DNA from: Polaromonas sp. AER18D-145 | GTDB lineage: Bacteria > Pseudomonadota > Gammaproteobacteria > Burkholderiales > Burkholderiaceae_C | DNA length: 64,000 bases | Direction: 5' to 3' | Assembly (NCBI RefSeq): GCF_002379095.1 | Contig: NZ_NBZV01000027.1 | Coordinates: forward strand, 1-64,000 | Shown: piece by piece, positions 9,345 to 18,521 of the stretch | Position numbering within the stretch: position 1 is the first letter of the stretch | Layout: each line of letters opens with the position of its first letter | Position numbers and translations under genes: made by a program | The notes under the pieces: model-generated | The model's input: the letters and a program-made list of their open reading frames with translations, nothing else | Database searches by the model: none | Told to the model about the DNA's origin: nothing

Positions 9345-10562
9345 ATGGCAACTGCAGCATCCAGAGACATCAAGGAATTTGTCTTCGAGTGGGAAGGCAA
9401 GGATCGCAATGGCAAGCAGGTGCGGGGTGAAACCCGGGCTGTGGGGGAAAACCAGGTCAAGGCCTCCTTGCGCCGGCAGGGCGTACTGGCGACCAAGATC
9501 AAGAAGCGCAGCATGCGTTCGGGCAAGTCCATCAAGCCCCGGGATATCGCCATTTTCACGCGTCAGCTGGCCACCATGATGAAGGCCGGCGTTCCGCTGC
9601 TGCAGGCTTTCGACATTGTCGGGCGCGGCAACCCCAATGCCAGCGTGACCAAACTGCTCAATGATGTGCGCACCGATGTGGAAACCGGTACGTCCCTGAG
9701 TGCCGCCTTCCGCAAGTACCCGCTGTACTTCAATGCGCTGTATTGCAATCTGGTGGAAGCCGGCGAGGCGGCGGGTATTCTGGAGGCCTTGTTGGACCGC
9801 CTCGCGGTTTACATGGAAAAAACCGAGGCCATCAAGTCGAAAATCAAGTCGGCACTGATGTACCCGACCTCGGTGGTGGTGGTGGCGTTTGTGGTGGTCG
9901 CGGTGATCATGATTTTCGTGATCCCCGCGTTCAAGGAGGTGTTCTCCTCTTTCGGTGCGGATTTGCCGGCCCCGACGCTGTTTGTGATGGCGATCAGCGA
10001 GTTTTTTGTGGCTTACTGGTGGCTTATTTTTGGCAGCGTAGGCGGGGGAGTCTACTTTTTCATGCAGGCCTGGAAACGCAACGAAAAAGTGCAGCGATTC
10101 ATGGACCGGCTCTTGCTGAAAGTGCCGGTGTTTGGCGCCCTGATTGAAAAGTCCTGCATCGCCCGCTGGACGCGCACGCTGTCGACCATGTTCGCCGCCG
10201 GCGTGCCGTTGGTGGAGGCACTGGACTCGGTCGGTGGCGCCTCCGGCAACTCCCTTTACGAGGACGCCACCCGGAAGATCCAGCAGGAAGTCTCGACGGG
10301 CACCAGCCTGACGGCGGCCATGGGCAACGTCAACCTGTTTCCGACCATGGTGCTGCAGATGTGCGCCATCGGCGAGGAGTCGGGTTCCGTGGATCACATG
10401 CTCGGAAAGGCGGCAGACTTTTATGAGGCCGAGGTGGATGAGATGGTGGCGGGCCTGTCCAGCCTGATGGAACCCATCATCATCGTGTTCCTTGGGGGCC
10501 TGATCGGCGGGATTGTGGTGTCCATGTACCTGCCGATCTTCAAACTGGGTCAAGTGGTCTGA
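9345..10562 (+). CDS. pilC: Type IV pilus inner-membrane platform protein PilC
   Basis: Polytopic inner-membrane protein that couples PilB to pilin extraction. The 405 residues contain two T2SSF repeats (about 70-195 and 275-398), each beginning with FTRQLATMMKAGVPL- or WTRTLSTMFAAGVPL-like segments, and three transmembrane helices (near 175-200, 225-245 and 375-400). It starts 83 bases after pilB and overlaps pilD by one base (TGATG), so translation is probably coupled. Confidence 0.96.
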   Translation: MATAASRDIKEFVFEWEGKDRNGKQVRGETRAVGENQVKASLRRQGVLATKIKKRSMRSGKSIKPRDIAIFTRQLATMMKAGVPLLQAFDIVGRGNPNASVTKLLNDVRTDVETGTSLSAAFRKYPLYFNALYCNLVEAGEAAGILEALLDRLAVYMEKTEAIKSKIKSALMYPTSVVVVAFVVVAVIMIFVIPAFKEVFSSFGADLPAPTLFVMAISEFFVAYWWLIFGSVGGGVYFFMQAWKRNEKVQRFMDRLLLKVPVFGALIEKSCIARWTRTLSTMFAAGVPLVEALDSVGGASGNSLYEDATRKIQQEVSTGTSLTAAMGNVNLFPTMVLQMCAIGEESGSVDHMLGKAADFYEAEVDEMVAGLSSLMEPIIIVFLGGLIGGIVVSMYLPIFKLGQVV

Positions 10563-11422
10563 TGCCCGGGCTCGCGCTCGGTTTGCCGGCCGAATTCAAT
10601 GCCGCGCTGGCCGGTATCCTGGGGCTGCTGGTCGGCAGTTTCCTCAATGTGGTCATTTACCGCTTGCCGAAAATGATGGAGCGGCAGTGGGCGGCGGAAT
10701 GCGCCGAACTTGCCGGCAAGGTCGCAGACAGCGCCGAAAAATTCAATTTGATGGTGCCCCGTTCCCGCTGCTCAAGCTGCGGCCATGTGATTGCCTGGTA
10801 CGAAAATATTCCCGTCCTGAGTTACCTTTTTCTGCGGGGGAAATGTTCTGTCTGTGGCACGAAATTCGGATGGCGCTATCCGCTGGTGGAGGCCGTCACG
10901 GGCGCCTTGTTCTTTTTTTGCGCCTGGCGCTGGGGCTTGACAGCCACCGGCTTGGCCTGGAGCGGTTTTGCCGCCACCTTGCTGGCACTGGCGCTGATTG
11001 ACTGGGACACCACGCTGTTGCCGGACGACGTGACCCTGCCGCTGCTCTGGGCGGGGTTGATCGTCGCCGCGCTGGGCTGGAACCCGGCGGTGCAACTCAT
11101 GGATGCCCTGTGGGGGACGGTGGCCGGATATCTGTCCTTGTGGCTGGTGTACTGGGCTTTCAAGCTGGTGACCGGCAAGGAAGGCATGGGTTACGGAGAC
11201 TTCAAGCTTTTTGCGGCCCTGGGGGCCTGGTTCGGCTGGAGCGCGCTGGTGCCGATGATCTTGATGGCGTCGGTGATCGGTGCCCTGGTCGGCATCGCGT
11301 TGAAGTTCTCCAGCGGCTTGCGCGAAGGAGGGTATGTGCCCTTTGGTCCTTTCCTGGCAGGTGCGGGGCTGACGGCCATGGTGTTTGGTCCCCAGTCCAT
11401 CCTGCGCTTCATCGGGTTGTAG
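10562..11422 (+). CDS. pilD: Prepilin leader peptidase / N-methyltransferase
   Basis: Inner-membrane aspartyl protease (A24) that cleaves and N-methylates type IV prepilins and T2SS pseudopilins. The 286 residues have the cytoplasmic zinc loop with C70, C73, C95 and C98, the first active-site Asp in the IDWD segment at 146-149 followed by LPDD, and the GxGD motif GYGD at 210-213. Several transmembrane helices follow. It is translationally coupled to pilC and only 4 bases from coaE. Confidence 0.96.
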   Translation: MPGLALGLPAEFNAALAGILGLLVGSFLNVVIYRLPKMMERQWAAECAELAGKVADSAEKFNLMVPRSRCSSCGHVIAWYENIPVLSYLFLRGKCSVCGTKFGWRYPLVEAVTGALFFFCAWRWGLTATGLAWSGFAATLLALALIDWDTTLLPDDVTLPLLWAGLIVAALGWNPAVQLMDALWGTVAGYLSLWLVYWAFKLVTGKEGMGYGDFKLFAALGAWFGWSALVPMILMASVIGALVGIALKFSSGLREGGYVPFGPFLAGAGLTAMVFGPQSILRFIGL

Positions 11423-11426
11423 CCTC

Positions 11427-12026
11427 GTGCGGGCGTTACGCGTGGGCTTGACGGGCGGCATTGGCAGCGGAAAAAGCACGGTTGCCGGAATGCTGGCCGA
11501 CTGCGGTGCGGCGGTGATTGATTCCGACGCCATCGCGCGCCAGGTCACGGCGCCGGGGGGTGTTGCCATGGACAGGCTTGCCAGGCAATTTGGTGCCCGC
11601 TTCATCACGCCGGAAGGGGGCTTGAACCGCGACGCGATGCGCGAGCTGGTTTTTGCGGATGCCGGGGCAAAAAAACAGCTGGAAGCCATTGTGCATCCGC
11701 TGGTCGGCGAAGAAACCGCCCGCCAGGCAGCGCGAGCCGCCAGCGCCTGCATCGTGTTTGATGTTCCCCTGCTGGTCGAGTCAGGACGCTGGCGCCAGCG
11801 TGTGGACCAGGTGCTGGTGGTGGACTGCAGCGAGGCAACCCAGGTCAGCCGGGTGATGGCGCGCAACGGATGGACGCGTGAAGCGGTAGAACGTGTCATG
11901 GCCGGACAGGCCAGCCGCGACCAGCGGCTCGCCGCCGCCGACATCTGCATTTACAACGATGCGCCCCTGTCACTGGCCGCGCTGGCGGTGATGGTGCAGC
12001 AACTGTCGCAGCGCTTCGGGCTATGA
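11427..12026 (+). CDS. coaE: Dephospho-CoA kinase
   Basis: Last step of coenzyme A synthesis: it phosphorylates the 3'-OH of dephospho-CoA. The 199 residues begin at a GTG (11427, VRALRVGLTGG); the P-loop GGIGSGKST is at 10-18, and the CoA-binding region (DSDAIARQV and the VFDVPLLVESG segment) is intact. The frame is open upstream into pilD, but the family start supports this GTG, 4 bases after pilD. Location in a pilBCD-coaE-zapD-yacG group is typical of beta- and gammaproteobacteria. Confidence 0.95.
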   Translation: MRALRVGLTGGIGSGKSTVAGMLADCGAAVIDSDAIARQVTAPGGVAMDRLARQFGARFITPEGGLNRDAMRELVFADAGAKKQLEAIVHPLVGEETARQAARAASACIVFDVPLLVESGRWRQRVDQVLVVDCSEATQVSRVMARNGWTREAVERVMAGQASRDQRLAAADICIYNDAPLSLAALAVMVQQLSQRFGL

Positions 12027-12064
12027 TGGACGGACAACCAACCCGCTGAAAAAGATATATCGCA

Positions 12065-12820
12065 GTGATCCTTTACGAGTATCCCTTCAACGAACGCATT
12101 CGTACCTATTTGCGACTTGAGCATCTGTTTCACCGCTTGGGTGAGCTGGCCGCGCGTGAACATCCGACCGACCACCATTACGCCATCACGACCATTTTCG
12201 AAATCATGGACGTGGCGGCCCGTGCCGACCTGAAGACCGATGTACTCAAGGACCTGGACCGGCAGAAACACACGCTCAACGGCTACCGCGGCAACCCGGC
12301 GATTTCCGAGGCGGTGCTGGATGAGGTCACCGGTCGGCTGGATGGGTGTTTTTCGGCCTTGAACAGCCTGCCCGGAAAAGCGGGGCAGTCCCTGACCGAA
12401 AACGACTGGCTGATGAGCATTCGCAGCCGCATCGGCATCCCCGGCGGAACCTGTGAATTCGATCTTCCCGCCTATTTCGCCTGGCAACACTTTGACGCAC
12501 ACCAGCGGCAGCGGGACTTGCAGCGCTGGATCGCCACGCTGGTGCCGCTGGCCGAGTCGGTCCGAATGTTGCTCAAGTTGCTGCGCGACTCCGGTCTGCC
12601 GCAAAAAGTCGTGGCGGCGGGCGGGCAGTACCAGCAAACCCTGCCGCAGGGACGTACCTTCCAGCTTCTGCGCCTGCTGATCGATCCGAGCCTGGGGCTG
12701 ATTCCGGAGATCAGCGGCAACCGCCTGATGGTTTCCGTGCGCCTCATGCGCCATGAAAGTGACGACCGGCTGCACGCCTGCACCGACGACGCCGCGTTTG
12801 AACTGACGCTTTGTTCCTGA
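12065..12820 (+). CDS. zapD: Cell division protein ZapD
   Basis: Cytoplasmic FtsZ-binding protein that cross-links FtsZ protofilaments at midcell (formerly DUF1342/YacF). The 251 residues start with GTG at 12065 ([21 protein letters not shown]), the strongly conserved N-terminus. Other family segments, such as [21 protein letters not shown] and [18 protein letters not shown], are present. It follows coaE by 38 bases and precedes yacG. Confidence 0.95.
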   Translation: MILYEYPFNERIRTYLRLEHLFHRLGELAAREHPTDHHYAITTIFEIMDVAARADLKTDVLKDLDRQKHTLNGYRGNPAISEAVLDEVTGRLDGCFSALNSLPGKAGQSLTENDWLMSIRSRIGIPGGTCEFDLPAYFAWQHFDAHQRQRDLQRWIATLVPLAESVRMLLKLLRDSGLPQKVVAAGGQYQQTLPQGRTFQLLRLLIDPSLGLIPEISGNRLMVSVRLMRHESDDRLHACTDDAAFELTLCS

Positions 12821-12872
12821 GACCGGCCTGTGGACGCAAGTCCTGACCCCTGATTTTCAGCTTGAATTCCCG

Positions 12873-13082
12873 ATGATGAACCCAGACCAGCCCCCAACCA
12901 AAACAGTGGTCTGCCCCACCTGTGGCGGCCCCAGCATTTATGCGCAGGAAAACCGCTTCAGGCCTTTTTGCAGTGAGCGCTGCAAAAATATCGATCTGGG
13001 CGCCTGGGCCAGCGAGGGTTTTCGCATGCCGGCCGACGCACCGCCGGATGACCAGGTCTACGGCGACGCCCGATTGCAATAG
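12873..13082 (+). CDS. yacG: DNA gyrase inhibitor YacG
   Basis: Small zinc-finger protein reported in E. coli to bind GyrB and inhibit gyrase. The 69 residues have the four zinc ligands C14, C17, C33 and C37 (CPTCGGP and [14 protein letters not shown]). ATG is at 12873. An ATG two codons later could also serve. Last recognisable gene of the pil-coaE-zapD group. Confidence 0.93.
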   Translation: MMNPDQPPTKTVVCPTCGGPSIYAQENRFRPFCSERCKNIDLGAWASEGFRMPADAPPDDQVYGDARLQ

Positions 13083-13160
13083 GGCCTGTCATCGTGTAAA
13101 AACGGCAAGACGGCAAAACGGAAAAATGGCAGGCCGCCGGTCAACAGGGAGGAGCGGGAC

Positions 13161-13406
13161 ATGATTCAAACATCCTTGGCACGCCGCATGGCGGCCGTGT
13201 TGGCAGCGACCCTGCTGATTGGCTTTGCGGCTGGCCCCAGCCTGGCGGCCAGCAAGAAGGCCCAGAAAAAGGCCAGCGCCCCGCCGGGCAAAAGCGTCAA
13301 GTTCATGCCCGGCTCGCAGGAAACCGCCAGGGAGCGCTCTGCCAGGCTCAAGCGCGAATGCAAGGGCCGTGTCAACGCCGGGGCGTGTGAAGGTTATACC
13401 CAGTAA
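13161..13406 (+). CDS. Small basic secreted protein of unknown function
   Basis: An 81-residue protein with an N-terminal signal peptide (hydrophobic AVLAATLLIGFAAGPSLAA, probable cleavage near SLAA). The mature part is very basic (KKAQKKASAPPGK) and ends in a compact segment with two cysteines in a REC...GAC-type spacing. An AGGAGCGGGAC ribosome site precedes the ATG. I do not recognise the family. The two cysteines in a periplasmic protein suggest a disulfide. A weak hairpin (13410-13441, CCGGCAGG/CCTGCCGG) separates it from the convergent grxD. Confidence 0.7.
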   Translation: MIQTSLARRMAAVLAATLLIGFAAGPSLAASKKAQKKASAPPGKSVKFMPGSQETARERSARLKRECKGRVNAGACEGYTQ

Positions 13407-13467
13407 AGGCCGGCAGGCCTGAGGGTTCCACGACCTGCCGGTGACGGGCAGGCCTGCGGGAACGTCC

Positions 13468-13788
13468 TTACTCGGCGGGCGTGCCCAGCACCTGCTGCAA
13501 CTCGCCGCTCTCGTACATCTCCATCATGATGTCCGAGCCGCCGACAAATTCGCCTTTCACATAAAGCTGGGGAATGGTCGGCCAGTTGCTGTATTCCTTG
13601 ATGCCGTGGCGAATCTCTTCGTCCTCGAGCACATTCACGGTGGCGGGCTTGGTCACGCCGCAGGCTTTGAGCACCTGGATCGCGCGTCCGGAAAAACCGC
13701 ACATGGGGAACTGGGCCGTGCCTTTCATGAAAAGCACAACCTCACTGGACTTGACGATCTGGTCAATGCGTTGCTGGGTATCGTTCAT
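13468..13788 (-). CDS. grxD: Monothiol glutaredoxin (Grx4 type)
   Basis: CGFS-type glutaredoxin that binds a [2Fe-2S] cluster with glutathione and delivers it to apo-proteins. The 106 residues have the C30-GFS motif ([12 protein letters not shown]), the [16 protein letters not shown] glutathione-binding segment with cis-Pro, and [15 protein letters not shown]. Last gene of the minus-strand hemA-prfA-prmC-grxD group, 98 bases from prmC. Confidence 0.95.
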   Translation of the reverse strand: MNDTQQRIDQIVKSSEVVLFMKGTAQFPMCGFSGRAIQVLKACGVTKPATVNVLEDEEIRHGIKEYSNWPTIPQLYVKGEFVGGSDIMMEMYESGELQQVLGTPAE

Positions 13789-13886
13789 GAGGGGTCCTTT
13801 GGATGGGAGTGTTTGGCGGCCGAAGGAAAGCCGGCCTTTGCTTTACTCAAATAAATGGATGTCAGACGCGGTAAATCAATGGGTGA

Positions 13887-14777
13887 TTATCCCGCCGTTT
13901 GGCTGTTGGTGGGCAGAACGGGGGCGGGCCGGCGCCCCCCCGAGCAGCGGGGTATGCCCGCCAGGTCGGCCCGGCTCTGCACGTCGGCAAAGCCCCGCTG
14001 CTGGAGCAGTTCGCACACCGCCCGGGCCTGGTCGTAGCCGTGCTCGAGCAGCAGCCAGCCTTGCGGCTGCAGGTGGGCCGGCGCCTGCTCGATGATGCGC
14101 CGAAGATCGTCCAGGCCGTCTTTCCCGGCCGTCAGTGCCTCCACGGGTTCATGGCGCAAGGCGGGCAAATGCGGATCGGCATCGGCCACATAGGGCGGAT
14201 TGCTGACAATCAGGTGAAAGAGGCCGTTTACATTTTTGAACCAGTTGCTCTGCAGAAAATGGACCGGCAACTGGTGTTGTTGTGCGTTGGCAGCCGCGAC
14301 CGCCAGCGCATCGCTGCTGGCATCGACCGCTGTGACGTCGAGCGCGGGCCGGGTTTTCTTCAGCGCCAGGGCAATCGCGCCGCTGCCGGTGCCCAGGTCG
14401 AGCACCCGGGCGGACGCCGGTATGCCCGCTTCTGCCAGTTGTTGCAGGGCCCATTCCACCAGGGTTTCCGTGTCCGGACGCGGCACCAGCACGCGGCCAT
14501 CCACCTGCAGATCCAGGCCGAAGAACTCCTTGCTGCCGACCAGATAGGCCAGCGGCTCACCGGCGGCGCGGCGCAGGCTGAGTGTGTGGAAATACTGTGC
14601 TGCCTCTCCCGGCAAGGGAGTCGTGTCATGCGTGAGCAGCCAGGCGCGGTCCGCGCCGGGTTTGCCGAGTGCGTGCAGCAGCAGCAGCTGGGCGTCCAGC
14701 CGCTCCAGCCCGAGTGTCCGGGCGGCTGTCAATGCTTGCGCACAGGTGAGGGTGGTCACGGGGAGGGCGTCAGTCAC
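13887..14777 (-). CDS. prmC: Release factor glutamine methyltransferase
   Basis: SAM-dependent enzyme that N5-methylates the glutamine of the GGQ motif in release factors, including the PrfA encoded next door. The 296 residues contain LDLGTGSG (SAM motif I, 126-133) and the catalytic NPPY at 193-196. The N-terminal helical domain is intact. The gap to prfA (14778-14858) is filled by repeat copy R2. The C-terminal few residues (GRRPAPVLPTNSQTAG) look like an unconserved tail. Confidence 0.95.
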   Translation of the reverse strand: MTDALPVTTLTCAQALTAARTLGLERLDAQLLLLHALGKPGADRAWLLTHDTTPLPGEAAQYFHTLSLRRAAGEPLAYLVGSKEFFGLDLQVDGRVLVPRPDTETLVEWALQQLAEAGIPASARVLDLGTGSGAIALALKKTRPALDVTAVDASSDALAVAAANAQQHQLPVHFLQSNWFKNVNGLFHLIVSNPPYVADADPHLPALRHEPVEALTAGKDGLDDLRRIIEQAPAHLQPQGWLLLEHGYDQARAVCELLQQRGFADVQSRADLAGIPRCSGGRRPAPVLPTNSQTAG

Positions 14778-14783
14778 GGTGAA

Positions 14784-14840
14784 TTGCTATGAAAACAGGA
14801 GCTGATGGCGCTTGCCAATCAAAGGCTGGAGGCCAATTTG
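14784..14840 (+). repeat. 57-bp-family repeat, copy R2
   Basis: Forward copy in the prmC-prfA gap: TTGCTAT at 14784, then GGAGCTGATGGCGCTTG and GGCTGGAGGCC (14824-14834). It lies between two co-directional genes and could affect the shared transcript. Confidence 0.75.
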
Positions 14841-14858
14841 GCATTAAACACGCAGCCC

Positions 14859-15977
14859 TCAGCCGTTGGACGAGGTTTCCAGGTCCGCCAGCAGTTCGGC
14901 ACCGCGGGCGACCTGCAGGGCGGTGACGACATCGTCCATGTCGCCTTCCATGATGGACAGCAGCTTGTACAGCGTCAGGTTGATGCGGTGGTCGGTCAGC
15001 CGCCCCTGCGGAAAGTTGTAGGTCCGTATCCGGTCGCTTCGATCACCACTTCCGATCAGGCCCTTGCGCATGGCCGCATCCTTGGCGGCGCGTTCGGAGC
15101 GGTCTTTTTCATGGATGCGGGCGGTCAGCACCTTCAGTGCCTGGGCCTTGTTGCCGTGCTGGCTGCGGCCCTCCTGGCACTCGGCCACGATGCCGGTCGG
15201 CAGGTGGGTGATGCGCACCGCCGAGTCAGTCTTGTTGATGTGCTGGCCGCCAGCACCACTGGCGCGGTAGGTGTCGATGCGCAGGTCGGCCGGGTTGATC
15301 TGGATGGCCACCGCCTCGTCGGGCTCGGGCAGCACCGCGACCGTGCAGGCGCTGGTGTGGATGCGCCCCTGGGTTTCGGTGGCCGGCACGCGCTGCACGC
15401 GGTGGCCGCCCGACTCGAAGCGCAGCTTGCCGTAAACGCCGACGCCCAGGGCATCGGGCGGGCCATCCAGGCGCAGCACCACTTCCTTGTAGCCGCCGAG
15501 CTCGCTGACCGACTCGCTGATGATCTCGACGGCCCAGCGCTTGCGCTCGGCGTAACGCGTGTACATGCGAAACAGGTCGGCCGCGAACAGTGCGGATTCA
15601 TCGCCGCCGGCGCCGGCGCGGATTTCGATGAACGCCGGGCGCGCATCGTCCGGGTCCTTGGGGATCAGCATCAGCTGCAGGGCTTCGTCCAGGCGGGCGA
15701 TGTCGGCCTGCGCGGCAGTGATCTCTTCTTCGGCCATGGCGGCCATCTCGGGGTCGTCCCTGGCTTCCGAGAGCATGGTCTGCGCGCTGGCCAGATCAGC
15801 CTCGCGCGCCGTCAGCTGCTGGTACTGCGTGACCACGATGCTGGCCTCGGCATGTTCGCGTGTCAGGTTGCGAAAACGCTCCATATTGCTGACCACGTCG
15901 GCGGCCGACAGCAGGGCGTCGAGCTCGTGCAGGCGGAAAATCTGGCGGTCAAGTGTCTGGCGGAGAAAGGGTTTCAT
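14859..15977 (-). CDS. prfA: Peptide chain release factor 1
   Basis: Recognises UAA and UAG stop codons and triggers peptide release. The 372 residues contain the codon-reading PxT motif as PAT (198-200) and the catalytic GGQ at 243-245 within [15 protein letters not shown]. The length is about 12 residues above the common 360, which appears to be small insertions rather than a fusion. It is 98 bases downstream of hemA and followed by prmC, whose product modifies the GGQ glutamine. Confidence 0.97.
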   Translation of the reverse strand: MKPFLRQTLDRQIFRLHELDALLSAADVVSNMERFRNLTREHAEASIVVTQYQQLTAREADLASAQTMLSEARDDPEMAAMAEEEITAAQADIARLDEALQLMLIPKDPDDARPAFIEIRAGAGGDESALFAADLFRMYTRYAERKRWAVEIISESVSELGGYKEVVLRLDGPPDALGVGVYGKLRFESGGHRVQRVPATETQGRIHTSACTVAVLPEPDEAVAIQINPADLRIDTYRASGAGGQHINKTDSAVRITHLPTGIVAECQEGRSQHGNKAQALKVLTARIHEKDRSERAAKDAAMRKGLIGSGDRSDRIRTYNFPQGRLTDHRINLTLYKLLSIMEGDMDDVVTALQVARGAELLADLETSSNG

Positions 15978-16075
15978 TGAAAGGCCGGGAGCAAAAACGT
16001 TCAGGAGACAGGCGGCCGGTGACTCGGCCCCGCGTGCAGCCCGATGTACGGGCTGTGGTTCGCGCGATAGTGGCG

Positions 16076-17356
16076 CTAACGCTCTTTCTGTTCCCGGGGC
16101 AGGTTGCCGCGCAAAAACAGCCGGGAGACGGTTTGTGCCGTTGCTTCGCGGTTGTCCGCACTGCCGGCATGCAGCTCGGCAAGTGCGCCGTGCAGCATTT
16201 TCTGTGTCAGCCCGCGCGACAGCGCCTCGAGGACCGCATCCACGGGTTCACCTTTGGCCAGCAGTTTTTTGGCGCGGGCGATTTCCAGCGCACGCCATTC
16301 GTCGGTCTGGGCGTTGAGCTGCTGGATCAGCGGCACGGTGCGCCGCTGATCCAGCCAGTGCATGAAGTTCTGCACACCGGCGTCGATGATGACTTCGGCC
16401 TCGGCCACCGCTGCCTGCCGGCTGTCCTTGCCGGTCTGCACCACATGCGCCAGATCGTCGACGGTGTAGAGGTAGATGTCCGGCAGTTCCTTGACCTCCG
16501 GCTCGATGTCGCGCGGCACGGCCAGGTCCACCATGAACATCGGGCGGTGCTTGCGCAGCTTGACGGCGCGCTCGACCGCGCCAAGGCCGATGATGGGCAG
16601 GGTGCTGGCGGTGCAGCTGATCACCGCGTCGAACTCGTGCAGGCGGCTCGGCAGGTCGGCCAGGCGCATGACCTCGGCACCGAAGCGCCCGGCGAGTTTT
16701 TCGCCGCGCTCCAGGGTGCGGTTGGCCACGGTCATGGCCTTCGGGTTTTTGGCGGCAAAGTGGGTGGCGGCCAGGTCGATCATCTCGCCCGCGCCGACAA
16801 ACAGCACCTTGATGTCGCTCAGATCCTCGAACAGCTGGCCGGCCAGGCGCACCGAGGCGGCCGCCAGGCTGATGCTGTGCGCGCCGATTTCAGTGCTGGT
16901 GCGGACTTCCTTGGCAACCGCGAACGAGCGCTGGAACAGCTGGTGCAGCGTCGTGCCCATGGCGCCGGCGTCTTCGGCGGCGCGCACCGCGTCCTTCATC
17001 TGGCCCAGGATTTGCGGTTCGCCCAAAACCATCGAATCGAGCCCGCTGGCGACGCGAAAGGCGTGGCGCGCGGCATGGTCGTTTTCCAGGGTGTAGGCGT
17101 GGGAGCGCAACAGGGCCGGCGAGACGCCGCCGTGGTGTGCCAGCCATTCGAGCGTGTGCTCGAGGTCGGACTTGTCACCGGCGCAATAGATCTCGGTGCG
17201 GTTGCAGGTGGACAGCAGCGTGGCTTCGGGCTGGCGCGCCAGCGACTCGCGCAAGCCCCTCAAGGTGGGCTCGATCTGGTCGATGGCGAACGCAAACCGG
17301 CCGCGCAAATCGAGCGGTGCGGTGGTATGGTTGATGCCCAAGGTCCAGACTGACAT
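16076..17356 (-). CDS. hemA: Glutamyl-tRNA reductase
   Basis: First committed step of C5 tetrapyrrole synthesis: reduces Glu-tRNA to glutamate-1-semialdehyde with NADPH. The 426 residues have the catalytic Cys51 in [18 protein letters not shown] at the N-terminus, an NADPH-binding [17 protein letters not shown] near 195 and a dimerisation helix at the C-terminus. First gene of the group hemA-prfA-prmC-grxD, divergent from a small membrane protein gene. The AT-rich stretch TGATTATAAAATTGAAG just upstream may hold the promoter. Confidence 0.97.
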   Translation of the reverse strand: MSVWTLGINHTTAPLDLRGRFAFAIDQIEPTLRGLRESLARQPEATLLSTCNRTEIYCAGDKSDLEHTLEWLAHHGGVSPALLRSHAYTLENDHAARHAFRVASGLDSMVLGEPQILGQMKDAVRAAEDAGAMGTTLHQLFQRSFAVAKEVRTSTEIGAHSISLAAASVRLAGQLFEDLSDIKVLFVGAGEMIDLAATHFAAKNPKAMTVANRTLERGEKLAGRFGAEVMRLADLPSRLHEFDAVISCTASTLPIIGLGAVERAVKLRKHRPMFMVDLAVPRDIEPEVKELPDIYLYTVDDLAHVVQTGKDSRQAAVAEAEVIIDAGVQNFMHWLDQRRTVPLIQQLNAQTDEWRALEIARAKKLLAKGEPVDAVLEALSRGLTQKMLHGALAELHAGSADNREATAQTVSRLFLRGNLPREQKER

Positions 17357-17483
17357 GGCCTGATTATAAAATTGAAGAGATGGCCAGACGCGGACATTCT
17401 TTCAATGCCCTTGATACAGGGCAAGCCCGGGTGCCGATGGCCCGCCTGCCTTTTCGAATGACTTCTTTCAATCCGCCACCGGC

Positions 17484-17774
17484 ATGACTGCACTCAACCT
17501 GACCAACCAGCTGCTCAATTTCATGGCCCCGGCCGCTTTTGTGGCGCTGTTCGTGGTGCTGGTGGCCCGTGTCTTTGCCCGGTTTTTCAGATCAAAAAGG
17601 CCGCTACCTCTTTCTCCTGTTGTGCAGCTAGCTATTGTTTTTGTAGCATCTCTGGCCCTGCTGGTGGCCGGGCTGGTTATTTTTGGCCGCGACGGCAAGA
17701 TGGCCAGTTATGCCTTGCTGGCCGTGGGCGCGGCGACCTGCCAGTGGGTGTTGCTGCGCGGCTGGAAGGCCTGA
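17484..17774 (+). CDS. Small membrane protein of unknown function
   Basis: A 96-residue protein with three predicted membrane segments (about 12-32, 46-67 and 74-91) separated by short basic loops. No motif identifies a function. Between hemA (divergent) and ugpQ (convergent, 9 bases away). The second membrane segment and the preceding loop (about residues 37-55) are encoded by a reverse copy of the 57-bp repeat (R3), so this part of the protein is probably recent. The alternative that the ORF is non-coding cannot be excluded, but start, hydrophobicity pattern and spacing look like a real gene. Confidence 0.65.
   Translation: MTALNLTNQLLNFMAPAAFVALFVVLVARVFARFFRSKRPLPLSPVVQLAIVFVASLALLVAGLVIFGRDGKMASYALLAVGAATCQWVLLRGWKA
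17594..17648 (-). repeat. 57-bp-family repeat, copy R3, inside a coding region
   Basis: Reverse copy: AAAAAGGCCGCTACC at the left, CAGCTAGCTATTGTTTTTG and TAGCA at the right. The middle is diverged. It lies wholly within the 96-residue membrane protein gene and keeps its frame open. Confidence 0.65.
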
Positions 17775-17783
17775 ACGTCCGGC

Positions 17784-18521
17784 TCAGGCGTCGGGGGCGA
17801 ACAGGTCGACCCGGTCGGTGATGATGCCGTCAGTGCCCAGGTCAAGCAGGCGCTGGGCCGCCCACTCGTCGTTGACGGTGTAACTCAGGCAGCGAAACCC
17901 GGCGCTTTTGGCCTGCAGCACGGTGGAGCTGTCCCACAGGGCCTGGTTGCAGACCAGCGCCGCGCAGTCCAGCGTCAGCGCTGTTTCCAGCCAGCCCTTC
18001 CACAAACTGTCGAGCAGCAGGCCACGCGGCAACTGCGGTTGCGCGGCTTTGGCGGCTTGCAGCGCCTCGGGCTGAAAAGAAGTCAGCAGCGGCGGGACGG
18101 CGGTGCCTTCCCAAAGGCGGGCCGCGGCGTTGGCCACCACCGTGCCCGTCCGGGCCTCGAGGCCGGGGGTGGGCTTGATCTCGATATTCAGGAAATACCC
18201 GTTGCGCAGGCAATAACGTGCCACGTTGTCCAGGCTGGCCAGCGGCTCGCCGGCATGGGCGCGCGAGTGCCAGCTGCCTGCGTCGAGCCGCGACAGCGCG
18301 CCCCAGGGCTGCTCGCCGCCGGTGCCCTGGCCGTTGGTCGTGCGTTCCAGCGTGGCGTCATGCATCAGGAAGGGTACGTCGTCGGCACTGAGCTTCACAT
18401 CACATTCGAACATGCGGTAGCCGTGGCTGGCACCGAGCCGGAAGGCGGCCAGCGTGTTTTCCGGCGCCAGCTTGCCCGCACCGCGGTGGGCGATCCAGCG
18501 CGGATAGGGCCAGGGTGTCAA
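17784..18521 (-). CDS. ugpQ: Glycerophosphodiester phosphodiesterase
   Basis: Hydrolyses glycerophosphodiesters to sn-glycerol-3-phosphate and an alcohol. The 245 residues carry the GDPD signature: [16 protein letters not shown] (H12, R13, E21, N22) and the metal/acid-base segment [16 protein letters not shown]. There is no signal peptide, so it acts in the cytoplasm on phosphodiesters imported by the Ugp system, as in E. coli. Last gene of ugpB-A-E-C-Q; its start overlaps the ugpC stop by 4 bases (ATGA). Confidence 0.93.
   Translation of the reverse strand: MTPWPYPRWIAHRGAGKLAPENTLAAFRLGASHGYRMFECDVKLSADDVPFLMHDATLERTTNGQGTGGEQPWGALSRLDAGSWHSRAHAGEPLASLDNVARYCLRNGYFLNIEIKPTPGLEARTGTVVANAAARLWEGTAVPPLLTSFQPEALQAAKAAQPQLPRGLLLDSLWKGWLETALTLDCAALVCNQALWDSSTVLQAKSAGFRCLSYTVNDEWAAQRLLDLGTDGIITDRVDLFAPDA

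Noticed and set aside
13080-13092. TAGGGCCTGTC after yacG as a remnant of the palindromic element end
   Set aside because: Only 11 bases match the terminal repeat, with no second end or internal arms; too short to support.
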